From an uncultured cyanobacterium (GTDB taxonomy: Bacteria > Cyanobacteriota > Cyanobacteriia > PCC-6307 > Cyanobiaceae), in NCBI GenBank assembly GCA_903934745.1, contig CAIZOZ010000498.1, positions 1 to 5,132 of the forward strand: DNA of 5,132 nucleotides, read 5' to 3'. Shown here one piece after another: positions 1 through 5,107 of this stretch; position 1 is the stretch's first letter; each line of letters begins with the position of its first letter. The position numbers and the translations under genes are program-made. The notes under the pieces were generated by a model that saw only the letters and a list, made by a program, of their open reading frames with translations, was not told the DNA's origin and made no database searches.

Positions 1-221
1 GGAATCACCAGACCCCAGGTGAGAAAAAAGCGCTGCTGGCCGGGGCTGAGCTTGTCGAGCACCCGGGCGTTGACCACGGCGTTATCGAACGACAGCGACA
101 CCTCCAGGGCCAACAGCACCAGGGTGAGCCAGGCCGCCAAAGGCCCCTGCACACCGAGCACAATCAGCAGACCGGCGGCACAGGCCGCCAGCGGGAAGGT
201 CAGGTAGCGGAGATAGCGCAT
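1..221 (-). CDS. DUF475 family integral membrane protein (TerC-like superfamily), N-terminal 73 codons only
   Basis: I translated the minus strand from an ATG at 219-221. The product begins MRYLRYLTFPLAACAAGLLI and runs in frame off the left edge, so the C-terminal part is missing. Residues about 8-25 and 27-42 are hydrophobic segments. The key signature is LEVSLSFDNAVVNARVLDKL (about residues 39-58) followed by a FLTWGLVIP stretch; 'E-SLSFDNAVVNA-VL' then 'FLTWG' is the hallmark I know from the DUF475 family (PF04332), whose acidic residue and Asn-rich membrane motif resembles TerC proteins. TerC relatives have been linked to metal (for example manganese) export and tellurite resistance; the function of DUF475 itself is not established. 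An in-frame TGA lies four codons upstream with no other standard start between, so the start is well fixed. No clear Shine-Dalgarno sequence is visible; a HIP1 octamer sits just before the start. It lies downstream of the DedA gene on the same strand with a 98-base gap. Confidence 0.85.
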   Translation of the reverse strand, partial: MRYLRYLTFPLAACAAGLLIVLGVQGPLAAWLTLVLLALEVSLSFDNAVVNARVLDKLSPGQQRFFLTWGLVI

Positions 222-225
222 CAGG

Positions 226-233
226 GCGATCGC
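226..233. repeat. HIP1 palindrome (GCGATCGC)
   Basis: This is a perfect octameric palindrome, seen directly in the sequence, four bases upstream of the DUF475 start codon. HIP1 is highly iterated in many cyanobacterial genomes, so it supports a cyanobacterial origin. I noticed only this perfect copy plus near matches (for example gcgatcgt near 4536), so the statistical weight is modest. Confidence 0.7.
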
Positions 234-319
234 TCAGGCGGCCTCAGTTGGCCCCATGATCCCCCCTGGCCTCCCTACAACCTGCATCGAGCCGCACGCA
301 AGGCTGGCTGGCTGAAGAC

Positions 320-988
320 TCAGAGCTCCTCGTCCTGACGCTCCAGCTGGCGCCGTTCCAGCAGCGACAGCAGCCGAGGCAGCACCAGGGTGACGGTGAC
401 CAGAGCCAGGGCACCGAGGCCGAACTGAATCACCCCCCGCATCATCTGGTCGAAGGGGATCCAGCGCCCCCCCAACCAGGCGAGGCTCACCATCGTGCCG
501 GCCCAGAGCACGGCGCCGGCGGCATTACAGAGCAGAAAGCGGGGATAGGGCATGCCCACCGCCCCAGCCATCGGCCCGGCCACCACCCGCAGCACCGCCA
601 CAAAACGGCCAAGCAGCACCGACTTACCGGAATGGCGCAGGAACTGCTCACGCAGCCGATCCAGCTGCTCCGGCGACTGCCGCAGCAGGCCACCGACCCG
701 CAGAATCAGGCTCCAGCCGGCCCGCCGCCCCACCCAGTAGCCGATGTTGTCGCCCAGGATCGCGCCGCCCGCCGCCGCCGCCATCACGCCCAGGCCATGG
801 AGCTGGCCGCTGCCGGCGGCATAGCCACCGAGCAGGGTGACGGTCTCGCCAGGCAGGGGCAAGCCGGCATTCTCCAGCAGCATCGCCACGAAGATCACGC
901 CGTAACCCCAAGTCTGGAGCAGCTGTTGCAGGGCTTCGGGGTCGATCCAATCGCCGCCGAACGTAGCCAGCACAGGGTGCACTCTCAA
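320..988 (-). CDS. DedA family (SNARE-associated/VTT domain) inner-membrane protein
   Basis: The product is 222 residues, a normal DedA length. Family motifs appear in order: a membrane-inserted segment with LLENAGLPLPGET (37-49), containing conserved Glu39 and Glu48; GDNIGYWVGRRAG (79-91); the arginine motif GRFVAVLRVVAGPMAG (127-142), with Arg128 and Arg134 matching the F-x-R-F...R pattern needed for function in E. coli YqjA/YghB; and FLLCNAAGAVLW (151-162). A C-terminal helix (about 190-208) and a charged tail ending DEEL follow. DedA proteins (PF09335) act in the cytoplasmic membrane; some bacterial members are lipid-carrier flippases or support proton-motive force and envelope homeostasis. 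The precise substrate here is unknown. The longest reading starts at TTG (986-988); GTG at 980-982 is an equally plausible start because AGGGA lies six bases before it. The gene begins 9-15 bases after the exchanger stop, which suggests co-transcription and translational coupling. Confidence 0.9.
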   Translation of the reverse strand: MRVHPVLATFGGDWIDPEALQQLLQTWGYGVIFVAMLLENAGLPLPGETVTLLGGYAAGSGQLHGLGVMAAAAGGAILGDNIGYWVGRRAGWSLILRVGGLLRQSPEQLDRLREQFLRHSGKSVLLGRFVAVLRVVAGPMAGAVGMPYPRFLLCNAAGAVLWAGTMVSLAWLGGRWIPFDQMMRGVIQFGLGALALVTVTLVLPRLLSLLERRQLERQDEEL

Positions 989-997
989 TCCCTGAGC

Positions 998-2092
998 CTA
1001 TTCCCCCAGCCCGGTTGACGGAACGGCAACAGAGCGCCGCTGACGCCAGCTCACCACCTGCCAGGTGAGGAAGACCAGCAGCAGCGGCAGCACCGCCACC
1101 ACCACCACCAGGCGATATTCATCCAGCACCGTGGGAGCTCGATACAACAGCAGCTGCTCCACCAGGTACAGCCCATAGAGGGCCACCAGGATGCCGCCCT
1201 CCAGCCGTGTGATCACCCCACCGGTCCAGAAAATCGGCAGGCAGGCGAGGGTGGTGAGCACCATGATCGGCAGATCGCGGGCGATCATCACCGGATCGAC
1301 CAGCAGTCCCTCGCCGCCGGAGACGGTGGCGCAGAGGCCCAGGATCACCAATTGATTGAGCAGGTTGCTGCCCACCACATTGCCGATCGCCAGGTCGGCC
1401 TTGCCCTTGGAGGCCGCCACCAGGGAGGTGACCAGCTCCGGCATCGAGGTGCCGGCCGCCACGATCGTCAGGCCGATCACCGTCTCGCTGACGCCCAGCT
1501 GGGTGGCGGCGCCAATCGCCCCTTTCACCAGCAACTGGGAGCCCACCACCAACAGCACCAGGCCGGCGGCCAGCTTGGCGGCCGCCACACGTGGGGTGGC
1601 CCGCTCGCTCTCGTCGATCGGATCGCCCTCCTCGGGATGCTCACCGGCGGTGCGCATTTCCCAGACGATGTTCATCACCGTGGCCACCAGCAGCGCCACG
1701 CCCGCCTGCCAGGTGAGGCGGCCGCCCGAGGCCATGCCCCAGACCGCCATCGAGACGCCCAGCAGCAGCGGCACGTCGCGGCGCACCAGGCGGCTCTTGA
1801 CGCGCAGCGGCATCACCAGCGCACTCATGCCGAGCACGATCAACACATTGAAGATGTTGCTGCCCACCACGTTGCTGACGGCGATGCCGTCGTCGCCCTG
1901 AAAGGTGGAGAGCAGGCTGACGAACAGCTCCGGAGCGCTGGTGCCGAGCGACACGACCGTCAGGCCGATCACGATCTGGGGGATGCGCAGCAGCAGGGCC
2001 AGGGCCACCGAGCCGGCCACGAACAGCTCGCCGCCGCCGAACAGCAGCAGGATTCCCCCCGCCATCCAAAGAAAATCGCTGAAAAAAGCCAT
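998..2092 (-). CDS. CaCA superfamily sodium/calcium exchanger (YrbG-like cation antiporter)
   Basis: This is a 364-residue multi-spanning membrane protein with the two inverted alpha repeats that define CaCA exchangers. Alpha-1 has GTSAPE (50-55) and SNVVGSNIFN (73-82). Alpha-2 has GTSMPE (214-219) and GNVVGSNLLN (237-246). Glu55 and Glu219 are the expected Ca2+ ligands. The halves are joined by a hydrophilic acidic loop (about 147-166, EHPEEGDPIDESE), and extra helices follow at the C terminus (about 325-347). The family swaps cytoplasmic Ca2+ for Na+ or H+ in the cytoplasmic membrane. The alpha-2 motif ends in Asn246, where K+-dependent exchangers carry Asp, so K+-independent transport is an inference. 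I chose the ATG at 2090-2092 because the protein begins there at the first helix. An in-frame GTG at 2251 would add 53 residues with no family match that cover a terminator-like hairpin. No Shine-Dalgarno sequence is visible before the ATG. The DedA gene follows closely. Confidence 0.93.
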   Translation of the reverse strand: MAFFSDFLWMAGGILLLFGGGELFVAGSVALALLLRIPQIVIGLTVVSLGTSAPELFVSLLSTFQGDDGIAVSNVVGSNIFNVLIVLGMSALVMPLRVKSRLVRRDVPLLLGVSMAVWGMASGGRLTWQAGVALLVATVMNIVWEMRTAGEHPEEGDPIDESERATPRVAAAKLAAGLVLLVVGSQLLVKGAIGAATQLGVSETVIGLTIVAAGTSMPELVTSLVAASKGKADLAIGNVVGSNLLNQLVILGLCATVSGGEGLLVDPVMIARDLPIMVLTTLACLPIFWTGGVITRLEGGILVALYGLYLVEQLLLYRAPTVLDEYRLVVVVAVLPLLLVFLTWQVVSWRQRRSVAVPSTGLGE

Positions 2093-2108
2093 CGAACAGG
2101 AGTAGTGA

Positions 2109-2146
2109 CGGGATTCTGTCGAAAAGGACGGAATCCTGGTTTTTTT
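2109..2146 (+). terminator. Intrinsic terminator-like hairpin with T7 tract, plus-strand orientation
   Basis: The arms 2109-2120 (CGGGATTCTGTC) and 2127-2138 (GACGGAATCCTG) form a continuous 12-pair stem around the six-base loop GAAAAG. One G then leads into seven T residues (2140-2146). Two of the twelve pairs are G-U wobbles in plus-strand RNA but would be A-C mismatches in minus-strand RNA, and the T tract is 3' of the stem only on the plus strand, so the orientation is clear. It lies 17 bases outside the exchanger start codon, pointing away from that gene, with no plus-strand gene upstream. It could stop transcripts antisense to the exchanger or isolate def from readthrough. Its reverse complement would also fall within the exchanger's leader. 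Confidence 0.65.
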
Positions 2147-2169
2147 ATCCTCGGCAACACGGAATCCTG
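2128..2169 (+). repeat. Pair of 11-base direct repeats (ACGGAATCCTG), second followed by a small hairpin
   Basis: ACGGAATCCTG occurs exactly at 2128-2138 and 2159-2169, 31 bases apart. The first copy is the right arm of the terminator-like hairpin; its imperfect inverse is at 2111-2120. The second copy runs into another hairpin, 2167-2185, with a seven-pair stem (CTGTGGC / GCCACGG, one wobble) and loop TTTTG, but no T tract follows. The spacing is close to three helical turns, so paired protein sites or a partial duplication of the terminator are both possible. This lies in the leader or promoter region of the exchanger. I see no convincing -35/-10 pair for that gene; a weak -10-like TATTCT on the minus strand at 2203-2208 lacks a matching -35. 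Confidence 0.5.
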
Positions 2170-2274
2170 TGGCTTTTGGCCACGGCAATACCGAGGTGTC
2201 GCAGAATAGCGCCAACCCGCCCGTTGCTCCGCAGCCTTGACGACTCCGCACCGCTGACGGCTCAGAGCAACGCT

Positions 2275-2398
2275 CCGCTCAGCACACTGATCCGCTCAGC
2301 ACACTGGCCCGCTCAGAACGGCGCTCCACTCAACACCGCTCCACTCAACACACTGTTCAGTGCAACTGCTTGCAGCGCCACTGCTTGCAGCGCAACTG
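2275..2398 (+). repeat. Degenerate tandem repeat array, 13-17-base units
   Basis: Eight consecutive units can be read: CCGCTCAGCACACTGAT (2275), CCGCTCAGCACACTGGC (2292), CCGCTCAGAACGGCG (2309), CTCCACTCAACACCG (2324), CTCCACTCAACACACTG (2339), TTCAGTGCAACTG (2356), CTTGCAGCGCCACTG (2369) and CTTGCAGCGCAACTG (2384). The first two share 15 identical bases and the last two differ at one base in 15, which suggests local duplication followed by divergence. Several units end in ACTG. An open plus-strand frame crosses this stretch (2176-2502), but its translation is low-complexity with no family resemblance, so I treat the array as non-coding intergenic repeat. Confidence 0.6.
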
Positions 2399-2430
2399 AC
2401 TATTCAGAACAGCTACCAAAGCACTTGTCT

Positions 2431-2551
2431 GTTCCGCACCACCAACTCAGTTCCATACCATCAGCTCTGTTCCCTACCACTGACGGTGTTCGATACCACT
2501 GACTGTTCCACACCACCAATTCTGTTCCACACCACCAGCTGATCCATACCC
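2431..2551 (+). repeat. 19-base degenerate tandem repeat array abutting the def start codon
   Basis: Units begin with GTTC at 2431, 2450, 2469, 2488, 2505 and 2524, with a partial unit GATCCATACCC at 2541-2551. The spacings are 19, 19, 19, 17, 19 and 17. The unit resembles GTTCCATACCACCAGCTCT; ACC at unit positions 8-10 is kept in every copy. The 19-base period is not a multiple of three, so repeats fall in different reading frames, which argues against a coding origin. The plus strand is G-poor and C/A/T-rich, unlike the flanking genes. The array supplies the whole immediate leader of def, which therefore has no visible Shine-Dalgarno sequence. The function is unknown: minisatellite-like expansion, a regulator-binding array or an unstructured leader are all possible. 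Confidence 0.65.
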
Positions 2552-3073
2552 ATGGCTGTCCGCCCCGTGCTCGAGATCGGTGACCCGCGGCTGCGGCAGC
2601 CCAGTCCAGCGGTGCCCAGCAGCCTGATTGGCAGCCAGGAGCTGGAGGCCCTGATCACCGACCTGCGCGACACCATGGCCGCCCGCCACGGCGCCGGCCT
2701 GGCCGCCCCCCAGATCGGCGTCCCGCTGCGGGTGGTGATCTTCGGCATCAATGGCAATCCGCGCTACCCGGAAGCAGCGCCGATTCCGGAAACAATCCTG
2801 ATCAACCCCGAGCTCACGCCCCTGGGCGATGAGCTGGACAGCGACTGGGAGGGCTGTCTGAGCGTGCCGGGGCTGCGGGCTGAGGTGCCGAGGGCCCGGC
2901 GCCTGCGTTACCGCGCCCTCAGCCCCGCTGGCCTCTGGATCGAGCGCGAGGTGGAGGGTTTCCACGCCCGGGTGGTGCAACACGAATGCGACCACCTCGA
3001 TGGCGTGCTGTTCCCGGACCGGCTTCAGGACGCCAGCAACAAACGCGCCCGCACCACCAGGGCAATCGCCTAG
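2552..3073 (+). CDS. def: Peptide deformylase
   Basis: The enzyme removes the formyl group from the N-terminal methionine of new proteins at the ribosome exit, in the cytoplasm, using a bound metal (usually Fe2+). At 173 residues it has the normal length. All three signature motifs are intact: motif 1 GAGLAAPQIG (47-56) with active-site Gln54; motif 2 EGCLSV (100-105) with metal ligand Cys102; motif 3 QHECDHLDG (143-151) with metal ligands His144 and His148 and catalytic Glu145. Motif 1 has Ala48 where Val or Ile is most common, a mild change. The basic C-terminal tail (NKRARTTRAIA) is typical of an unstructured end. The ATG at 2552 gives the expected N terminus (VLEIGDPRLRQPS), but no Shine-Dalgarno sequence precedes it; the leader is made of 19-base repeats. 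It is transcribed divergently from the exchanger gene, and no functional link to its neighbours is apparent. Confidence 0.97.
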   Translation: MAVRPVLEIGDPRLRQPSPAVPSSLIGSQELEALITDLRDTMAARHGAGLAAPQIGVPLRVVIFGINGNPRYPEAAPIPETILINPELTPLGDELDSDWEGCLSVPGLRAEVPRARRLRYRALSPAGLWIEREVEGFHARVVQHECDHLDGVLFPDRLQDASNKRARTTRAIA

Positions 3074-3243
3074 CAGACCCAGGTGGCGTGGCCGGCGCTG
3101 CGGGCGGCCTCAGGGATGGTGATCACCGCGGTGAGGGTGAGACCAACGGTGGCCACCGCCTGGGCGGTGACGGCCACCGGCCCCAGACAGCGGTTGAGGG
3201 TGGGAGGGCTGGCTGGCGGCGCAGCCCTGGTCGCAGCATGCAT
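3070..3243 (-). CDS. Candidate small hydrophobic protein, convergent with def (uncharacterised)
   Basis: The minus strand from an ATG at 3241-3243 encodes 57 residues ending SAGHATWVC. Residues about 22-43 (PVAVTAQAVATVGLTLTAVI) form one plausible membrane helix, followed by a short polar tail with a C-terminal Cys. The last 35 codons use mainly GCC, ACC, GTG, CTC and similar codons, consistent with the local coding style. The stop uses the CTAG palindrome at 3070-3073 that also makes the def stop, so the two convergent frames overlap by two bases. The start is uncertain: no Shine-Dalgarno sequence precedes the ATG, the first 20 residues look poor (Ala/Pro-rich), and a GTG at 3175-3177 would give 35 residues. 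I do not recognise the family. A competing plus-strand frame (3083-3271) covers the same stretch but uses less typical codons such as AGA and AGG. This may also be plain intergenic sequence. Confidence 0.35.
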   Translation of the reverse strand: MHAATRAAPPASPPTLNRCLGPVAVTAQAVATVGLTLTAVITIPEAARSAGHATWVC

Positions 3244-3324
3244 GGGGCGGGATCTGGCCTGGCGAGCCTGACCGTCAGCCGGGGTCTGCTGAGCCGCACC
3301 ATCCGGCCGGCGGAGTCGGCCGAT

Positions 3325-3350
3325 CCGGTTCAGGGCAGGGGCCGGTTCAG
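3325..3350 (+). repeat. 9-base direct repeat (CCGGTTCAG) upstream of the permease gene
   Basis: CCGGTTCAG occurs exactly at 3325-3333 and 3342-3350, with starts 17 bases apart and the purine-rich spacer GGCAGGGG. It lies 46-71 bases before the permease start codon, a position where a regulator could bind, but no promoter hexamers could be placed with confidence. A CGGCCG-based inverted repeat lies just upstream (about 3305-3322). The rest of 3244-3395 shows nothing else I can support. Confidence 0.3.
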
Positions 3351-3384
3351 AGCCGGGGGAGATAGATGGCCCCCTAGCCTCCGC

Positions 3385-3389
3385 AGGAG
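3385..3389 (+). promoter_or_regulatory. Shine-Dalgarno sequence of the permease gene (AGGAG)
   Basis: AGGAG lies six bases before the ATG at 3396, an ideal spacing. It decides between the ATG at 3396 and the second in-frame ATG at 3402, which would be 12 bases away. It stands out because the other genes of the window have weak or no such site. Confidence 0.75.
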
Positions 3390-3395
3390 CCTTCC

Positions 3396-5027
3396 ATGCC
3401 GATGCGCAGCGATCCGTCCGCCGGGACTACCGGCAGCAGCAGCCTCAGCAACCCACGGCCCGACTCCGGTCCGCGCTGGTGGGTGCGCGGCGATCTTGAC
3501 GGCTTCCTGGGCCTGGGGCTCGACAACCTGATCCAGATCCTGCTGATCGTCTCGCTCTGCCGCGGCGTGCTCGGCTACCCCGACAGCCTGATCTTCGGCT
3601 CGATTCTGCCGGCCACGGGCCTGAGCCTGGTGGTGGGCAACATCGCCTATGCCATCCAGGCCCACCGGCTCGGCAGCGCCGAAGGCCGAGGCGACCGCAC
3701 CGCCCTGCCCTACGGCATCAACACGGTGAGCCTGTTCGCCTATGTGTTTCTGGTGATGCTGCCGGTGAAGCTCTCGGCCCTGGGCCAGGGGCTGAGCGCC
3801 GAGGCGGCCGTGACCCTCTCCTGGCAGGCGGGATTGCTGGCCTGCCTGGGCTCGGGCCTGATCGAGGCGGCCGGGGGCTTCTGCGCCGACGTGCTGCGCC
3901 GCTGGCTGCCCCGGGCCGCCCTGCTCGCCACCCTGGCCGGCATTGCCCTCGGCTACATCGGTCTGGGCTTCCTGCTGCGCACCTATGCGATGCCGGTGGT
4001 GGGGCTGGCGGTGCTGGCGGTGATCCTGCTGGCCTATTTCGGCTCGGTGAAACTGCCCCTGCCCGGCGGCCTGCTGGCGGTGCTGGTGGGGGTGGCGCTG
4101 GCCTGGGCCACCGGCCTGCTGCAGGTGGATGCCGCCACCTGGCAGGCCAACGCCAGCCAGGTGGGCCTGCGCTTGCCCAGCCTGCAGATCGGCGCCCTCT
4201 GGGCCGGCCGCGAGCAGCTGCTGCCCTGGCTGGGGGTGACGATCCCGATGGGGCTGTTCAACGTGCTCGGCTCGCTGCAGAACATCGAAAGCGCCGCCGT
4301 CGCTGGCGACGACTACCCAGTGCGCAGCTCGCTGCTGATCAATGGCCTCGGCACCATGGTGGCGGCCCTGCTGGGCTCCTGCTTCCCCACCACGATCTAC
4401 ATCGGCCATCCCGGCTGGAAGGGCATGGGCGCCCGCATCGGCTACTCCTGGCTGAATGGCCTGGTGATGGGCCTGGGCTGCCTGCTGGGACTATTCGGGC
4501 TGATCGGCCAGCTGGTGCCGATTGAAGCCGGCATGGCGATCGTGCTCTACATCGCCCTGATCATCGCGGCCCAGGCCTTTCAGGCCACGCCGCCGCGCCA
4601 TGCGGCGGCGGTTGCGCTCGGACTGCTGCCCGGCCTGGCCGGCTGGGGCTCCTTGCTGCTCAAGGCGGGCCTGAGGGCGGGTGGGGCCGGCAGCGAGGCC
4701 CATCCCTTTTCGCCGGCCATGCTGCTGCCGCTGCAACAGGCCGATGTCTGGGCAGCGGGAGCGTTCGCCCTGGAGCAGGGCCAGATCGTGGCGGCGATGC
4801 TGCTGGCCGGCATGCTCGTGTATGTGATCGAGCAGCGCTTCCGGGCCGCCGCCCTCTGCGCCCTGGTGGCGGCGGCACTCTCCTGGGTGGGACTGCTGCA
4901 CGCCTGGCGCTTCACCAGCGCCGACACGGTGCTGAATCCGGGCTGGGGCACCGGCAGTCCCTGGGCGCTCGGCTATCTGGCGATGGCGGTGGTGTTCCTG
5001 CTGGGCAGCCGGCTGAAGAAGCTCTGA
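3396..5027 (+). CDS. Multi-spanning permease distantly related to xanthine/uracil (NCS2/AzgA-like) transporters
   Basis: The 543-residue protein has a polar Ser/Pro/Gly-rich N terminus (1-28) and then about 12 or more hydrophobic segments, so it is a polytopic cytoplasmic-membrane protein. Features that suggest the NCS2/AzgA group are GDLDGFLGLGLDNLIQ (32-47), LPYGINTVSLFAYVF (104-118, the place of the family's P-x-G-x-N segment), LFNVLGSLQNIESAAVAGDD (287-306) followed by a T-x-GALLG-like GTMVAALLGSCFPTTIYIGH (319-338), and a late pair of helices. Nucleobase permeases of this kind use proton or sodium symport to import purines or pyrimidines. The family's acidic 'D-FDT-GT' motif is here FNVLGSLQN, and the usual GGRTG is replaced by KGMGARIG (342-349), so substrate and even transport activity are uncertain. 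Asn289, Glu298, Asp305 and Asp306 are candidate functional residues. The gene is monocistronic as far as visible. A membrane-protein call is certain; the family call is moderately sure. Confidence 0.8.
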   Translation: MPMRSDPSAGTTGSSSLSNPRPDSGPRWWVRGDLDGFLGLGLDNLIQILLIVSLCRGVLGYPDSLIFGSILPATGLSLVVGNIAYAIQAHRLGSAEGRGDRTALPYGINTVSLFAYVFLVMLPVKLSALGQGLSAEAAVTLSWQAGLLACLGSGLIEAAGGFCADVLRRWLPRAALLATLAGIALGYIGLGFLLRTYAMPVVGLAVLAVILLAYFGSVKLPLPGGLLAVLVGVALAWATGLLQVDAATWQANASQVGLRLPSLQIGALWAGREQLLPWLGVTIPMGLFNVLGSLQNIESAAVAGDDYPVRSSLLINGLGTMVAALLGSCFPTTIYIGHPGWKGMGARIGYSWLNGLVMGLGCLLGLFGLIGQLVPIEAGMAIVLYIALIIAAQAFQATPPRHAAAVALGLLPGLAGWGSLLLKAGLRAGGAGSEAHPFSPAMLLPLQQADVWAAGAFALEQGQIVAAMLLAGMLVYVIEQRFRAAALCALVAAALSWVGLLHAWRFTSADTVLNPGWGTGSPWALGYLAMAVVFLLGSRLKKL

Positions 5028-5075
5028 ATAGCGCCACGGCCAGCAACGCCGGCTGTTCAGCCGAGGGCCCCTGGC

Positions 5076-5081
5076 TATAAC
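5076..5081 (+). promoter_or_regulatory. Possible -10 element (TATAAC)
   Basis: TATAAC matches five of six bases of the sigma-70 -10 consensus in an otherwise GC-rich stretch just after the permease. The -35 region is poor (TGTTCA at 5054-5059, 16-base spacing). It would start transcription about 20 bases before the candidate ATG at 5108. A short hairpin CGGCT-GTTC-AGCCG lies upstream (5050-5063), without a T tract, so it is not a convincing terminator for the permease. Confidence 0.25.
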
Positions 5082-5107
5082 CAGCTGAGGCCTGACCACC
5101 GCACCCC

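Noticed and set aside
1352..2209. Plus-strand frame of 285 codons opposite the exchanger
   Set aside because: His/Gln/Ala-rich antisense shadow of a gene with unambiguous alpha-repeat motifs.
2093..2251. 53-residue N-terminal extension of the exchanger from a GTG at 2251
   Set aside because: It has no family resemblance, would translate through the hairpin and A/T tract, and the family start fits the ATG at 2092.
2176..2502. Plus-strand open frame of 108 codons in the intergenic region
   Set aside because: The translation is low-complexity, created by short tandem repeats that are out of phase with codons; no motif, no ribosome site, and it lies inside the two repeat arrays.
2425..2551. C-rich, G-poor stretch as a Rho-utilisation site
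   Set aside because: Composition fits, but most cyanobacteria lack Rho and the stretch leads into a gene rather than following one; repeat origin explains the bias.
2431..2551. CRISPR array
   Set aside because: The units are contiguous, degenerate and 17-19 bases long, with no unique spacers between constant repeats and no cas genes nearby.
2986..3531. Plus-strand frame of 181 codons overlapping def and permease
   Set aside because: It overlaps the ends of two well-supported genes in another frame and its product is Arg/Gly/Pro-rich without any domain.
3330..4409. Long minus-strand frame of 359 codons opposite the permease
   Set aside because: It is rich in Gln, His, Gly and Ala in the way typical of the antisense of high-GC genes; the plus-strand permease has clear membrane segments, motifs and a ribosome site.
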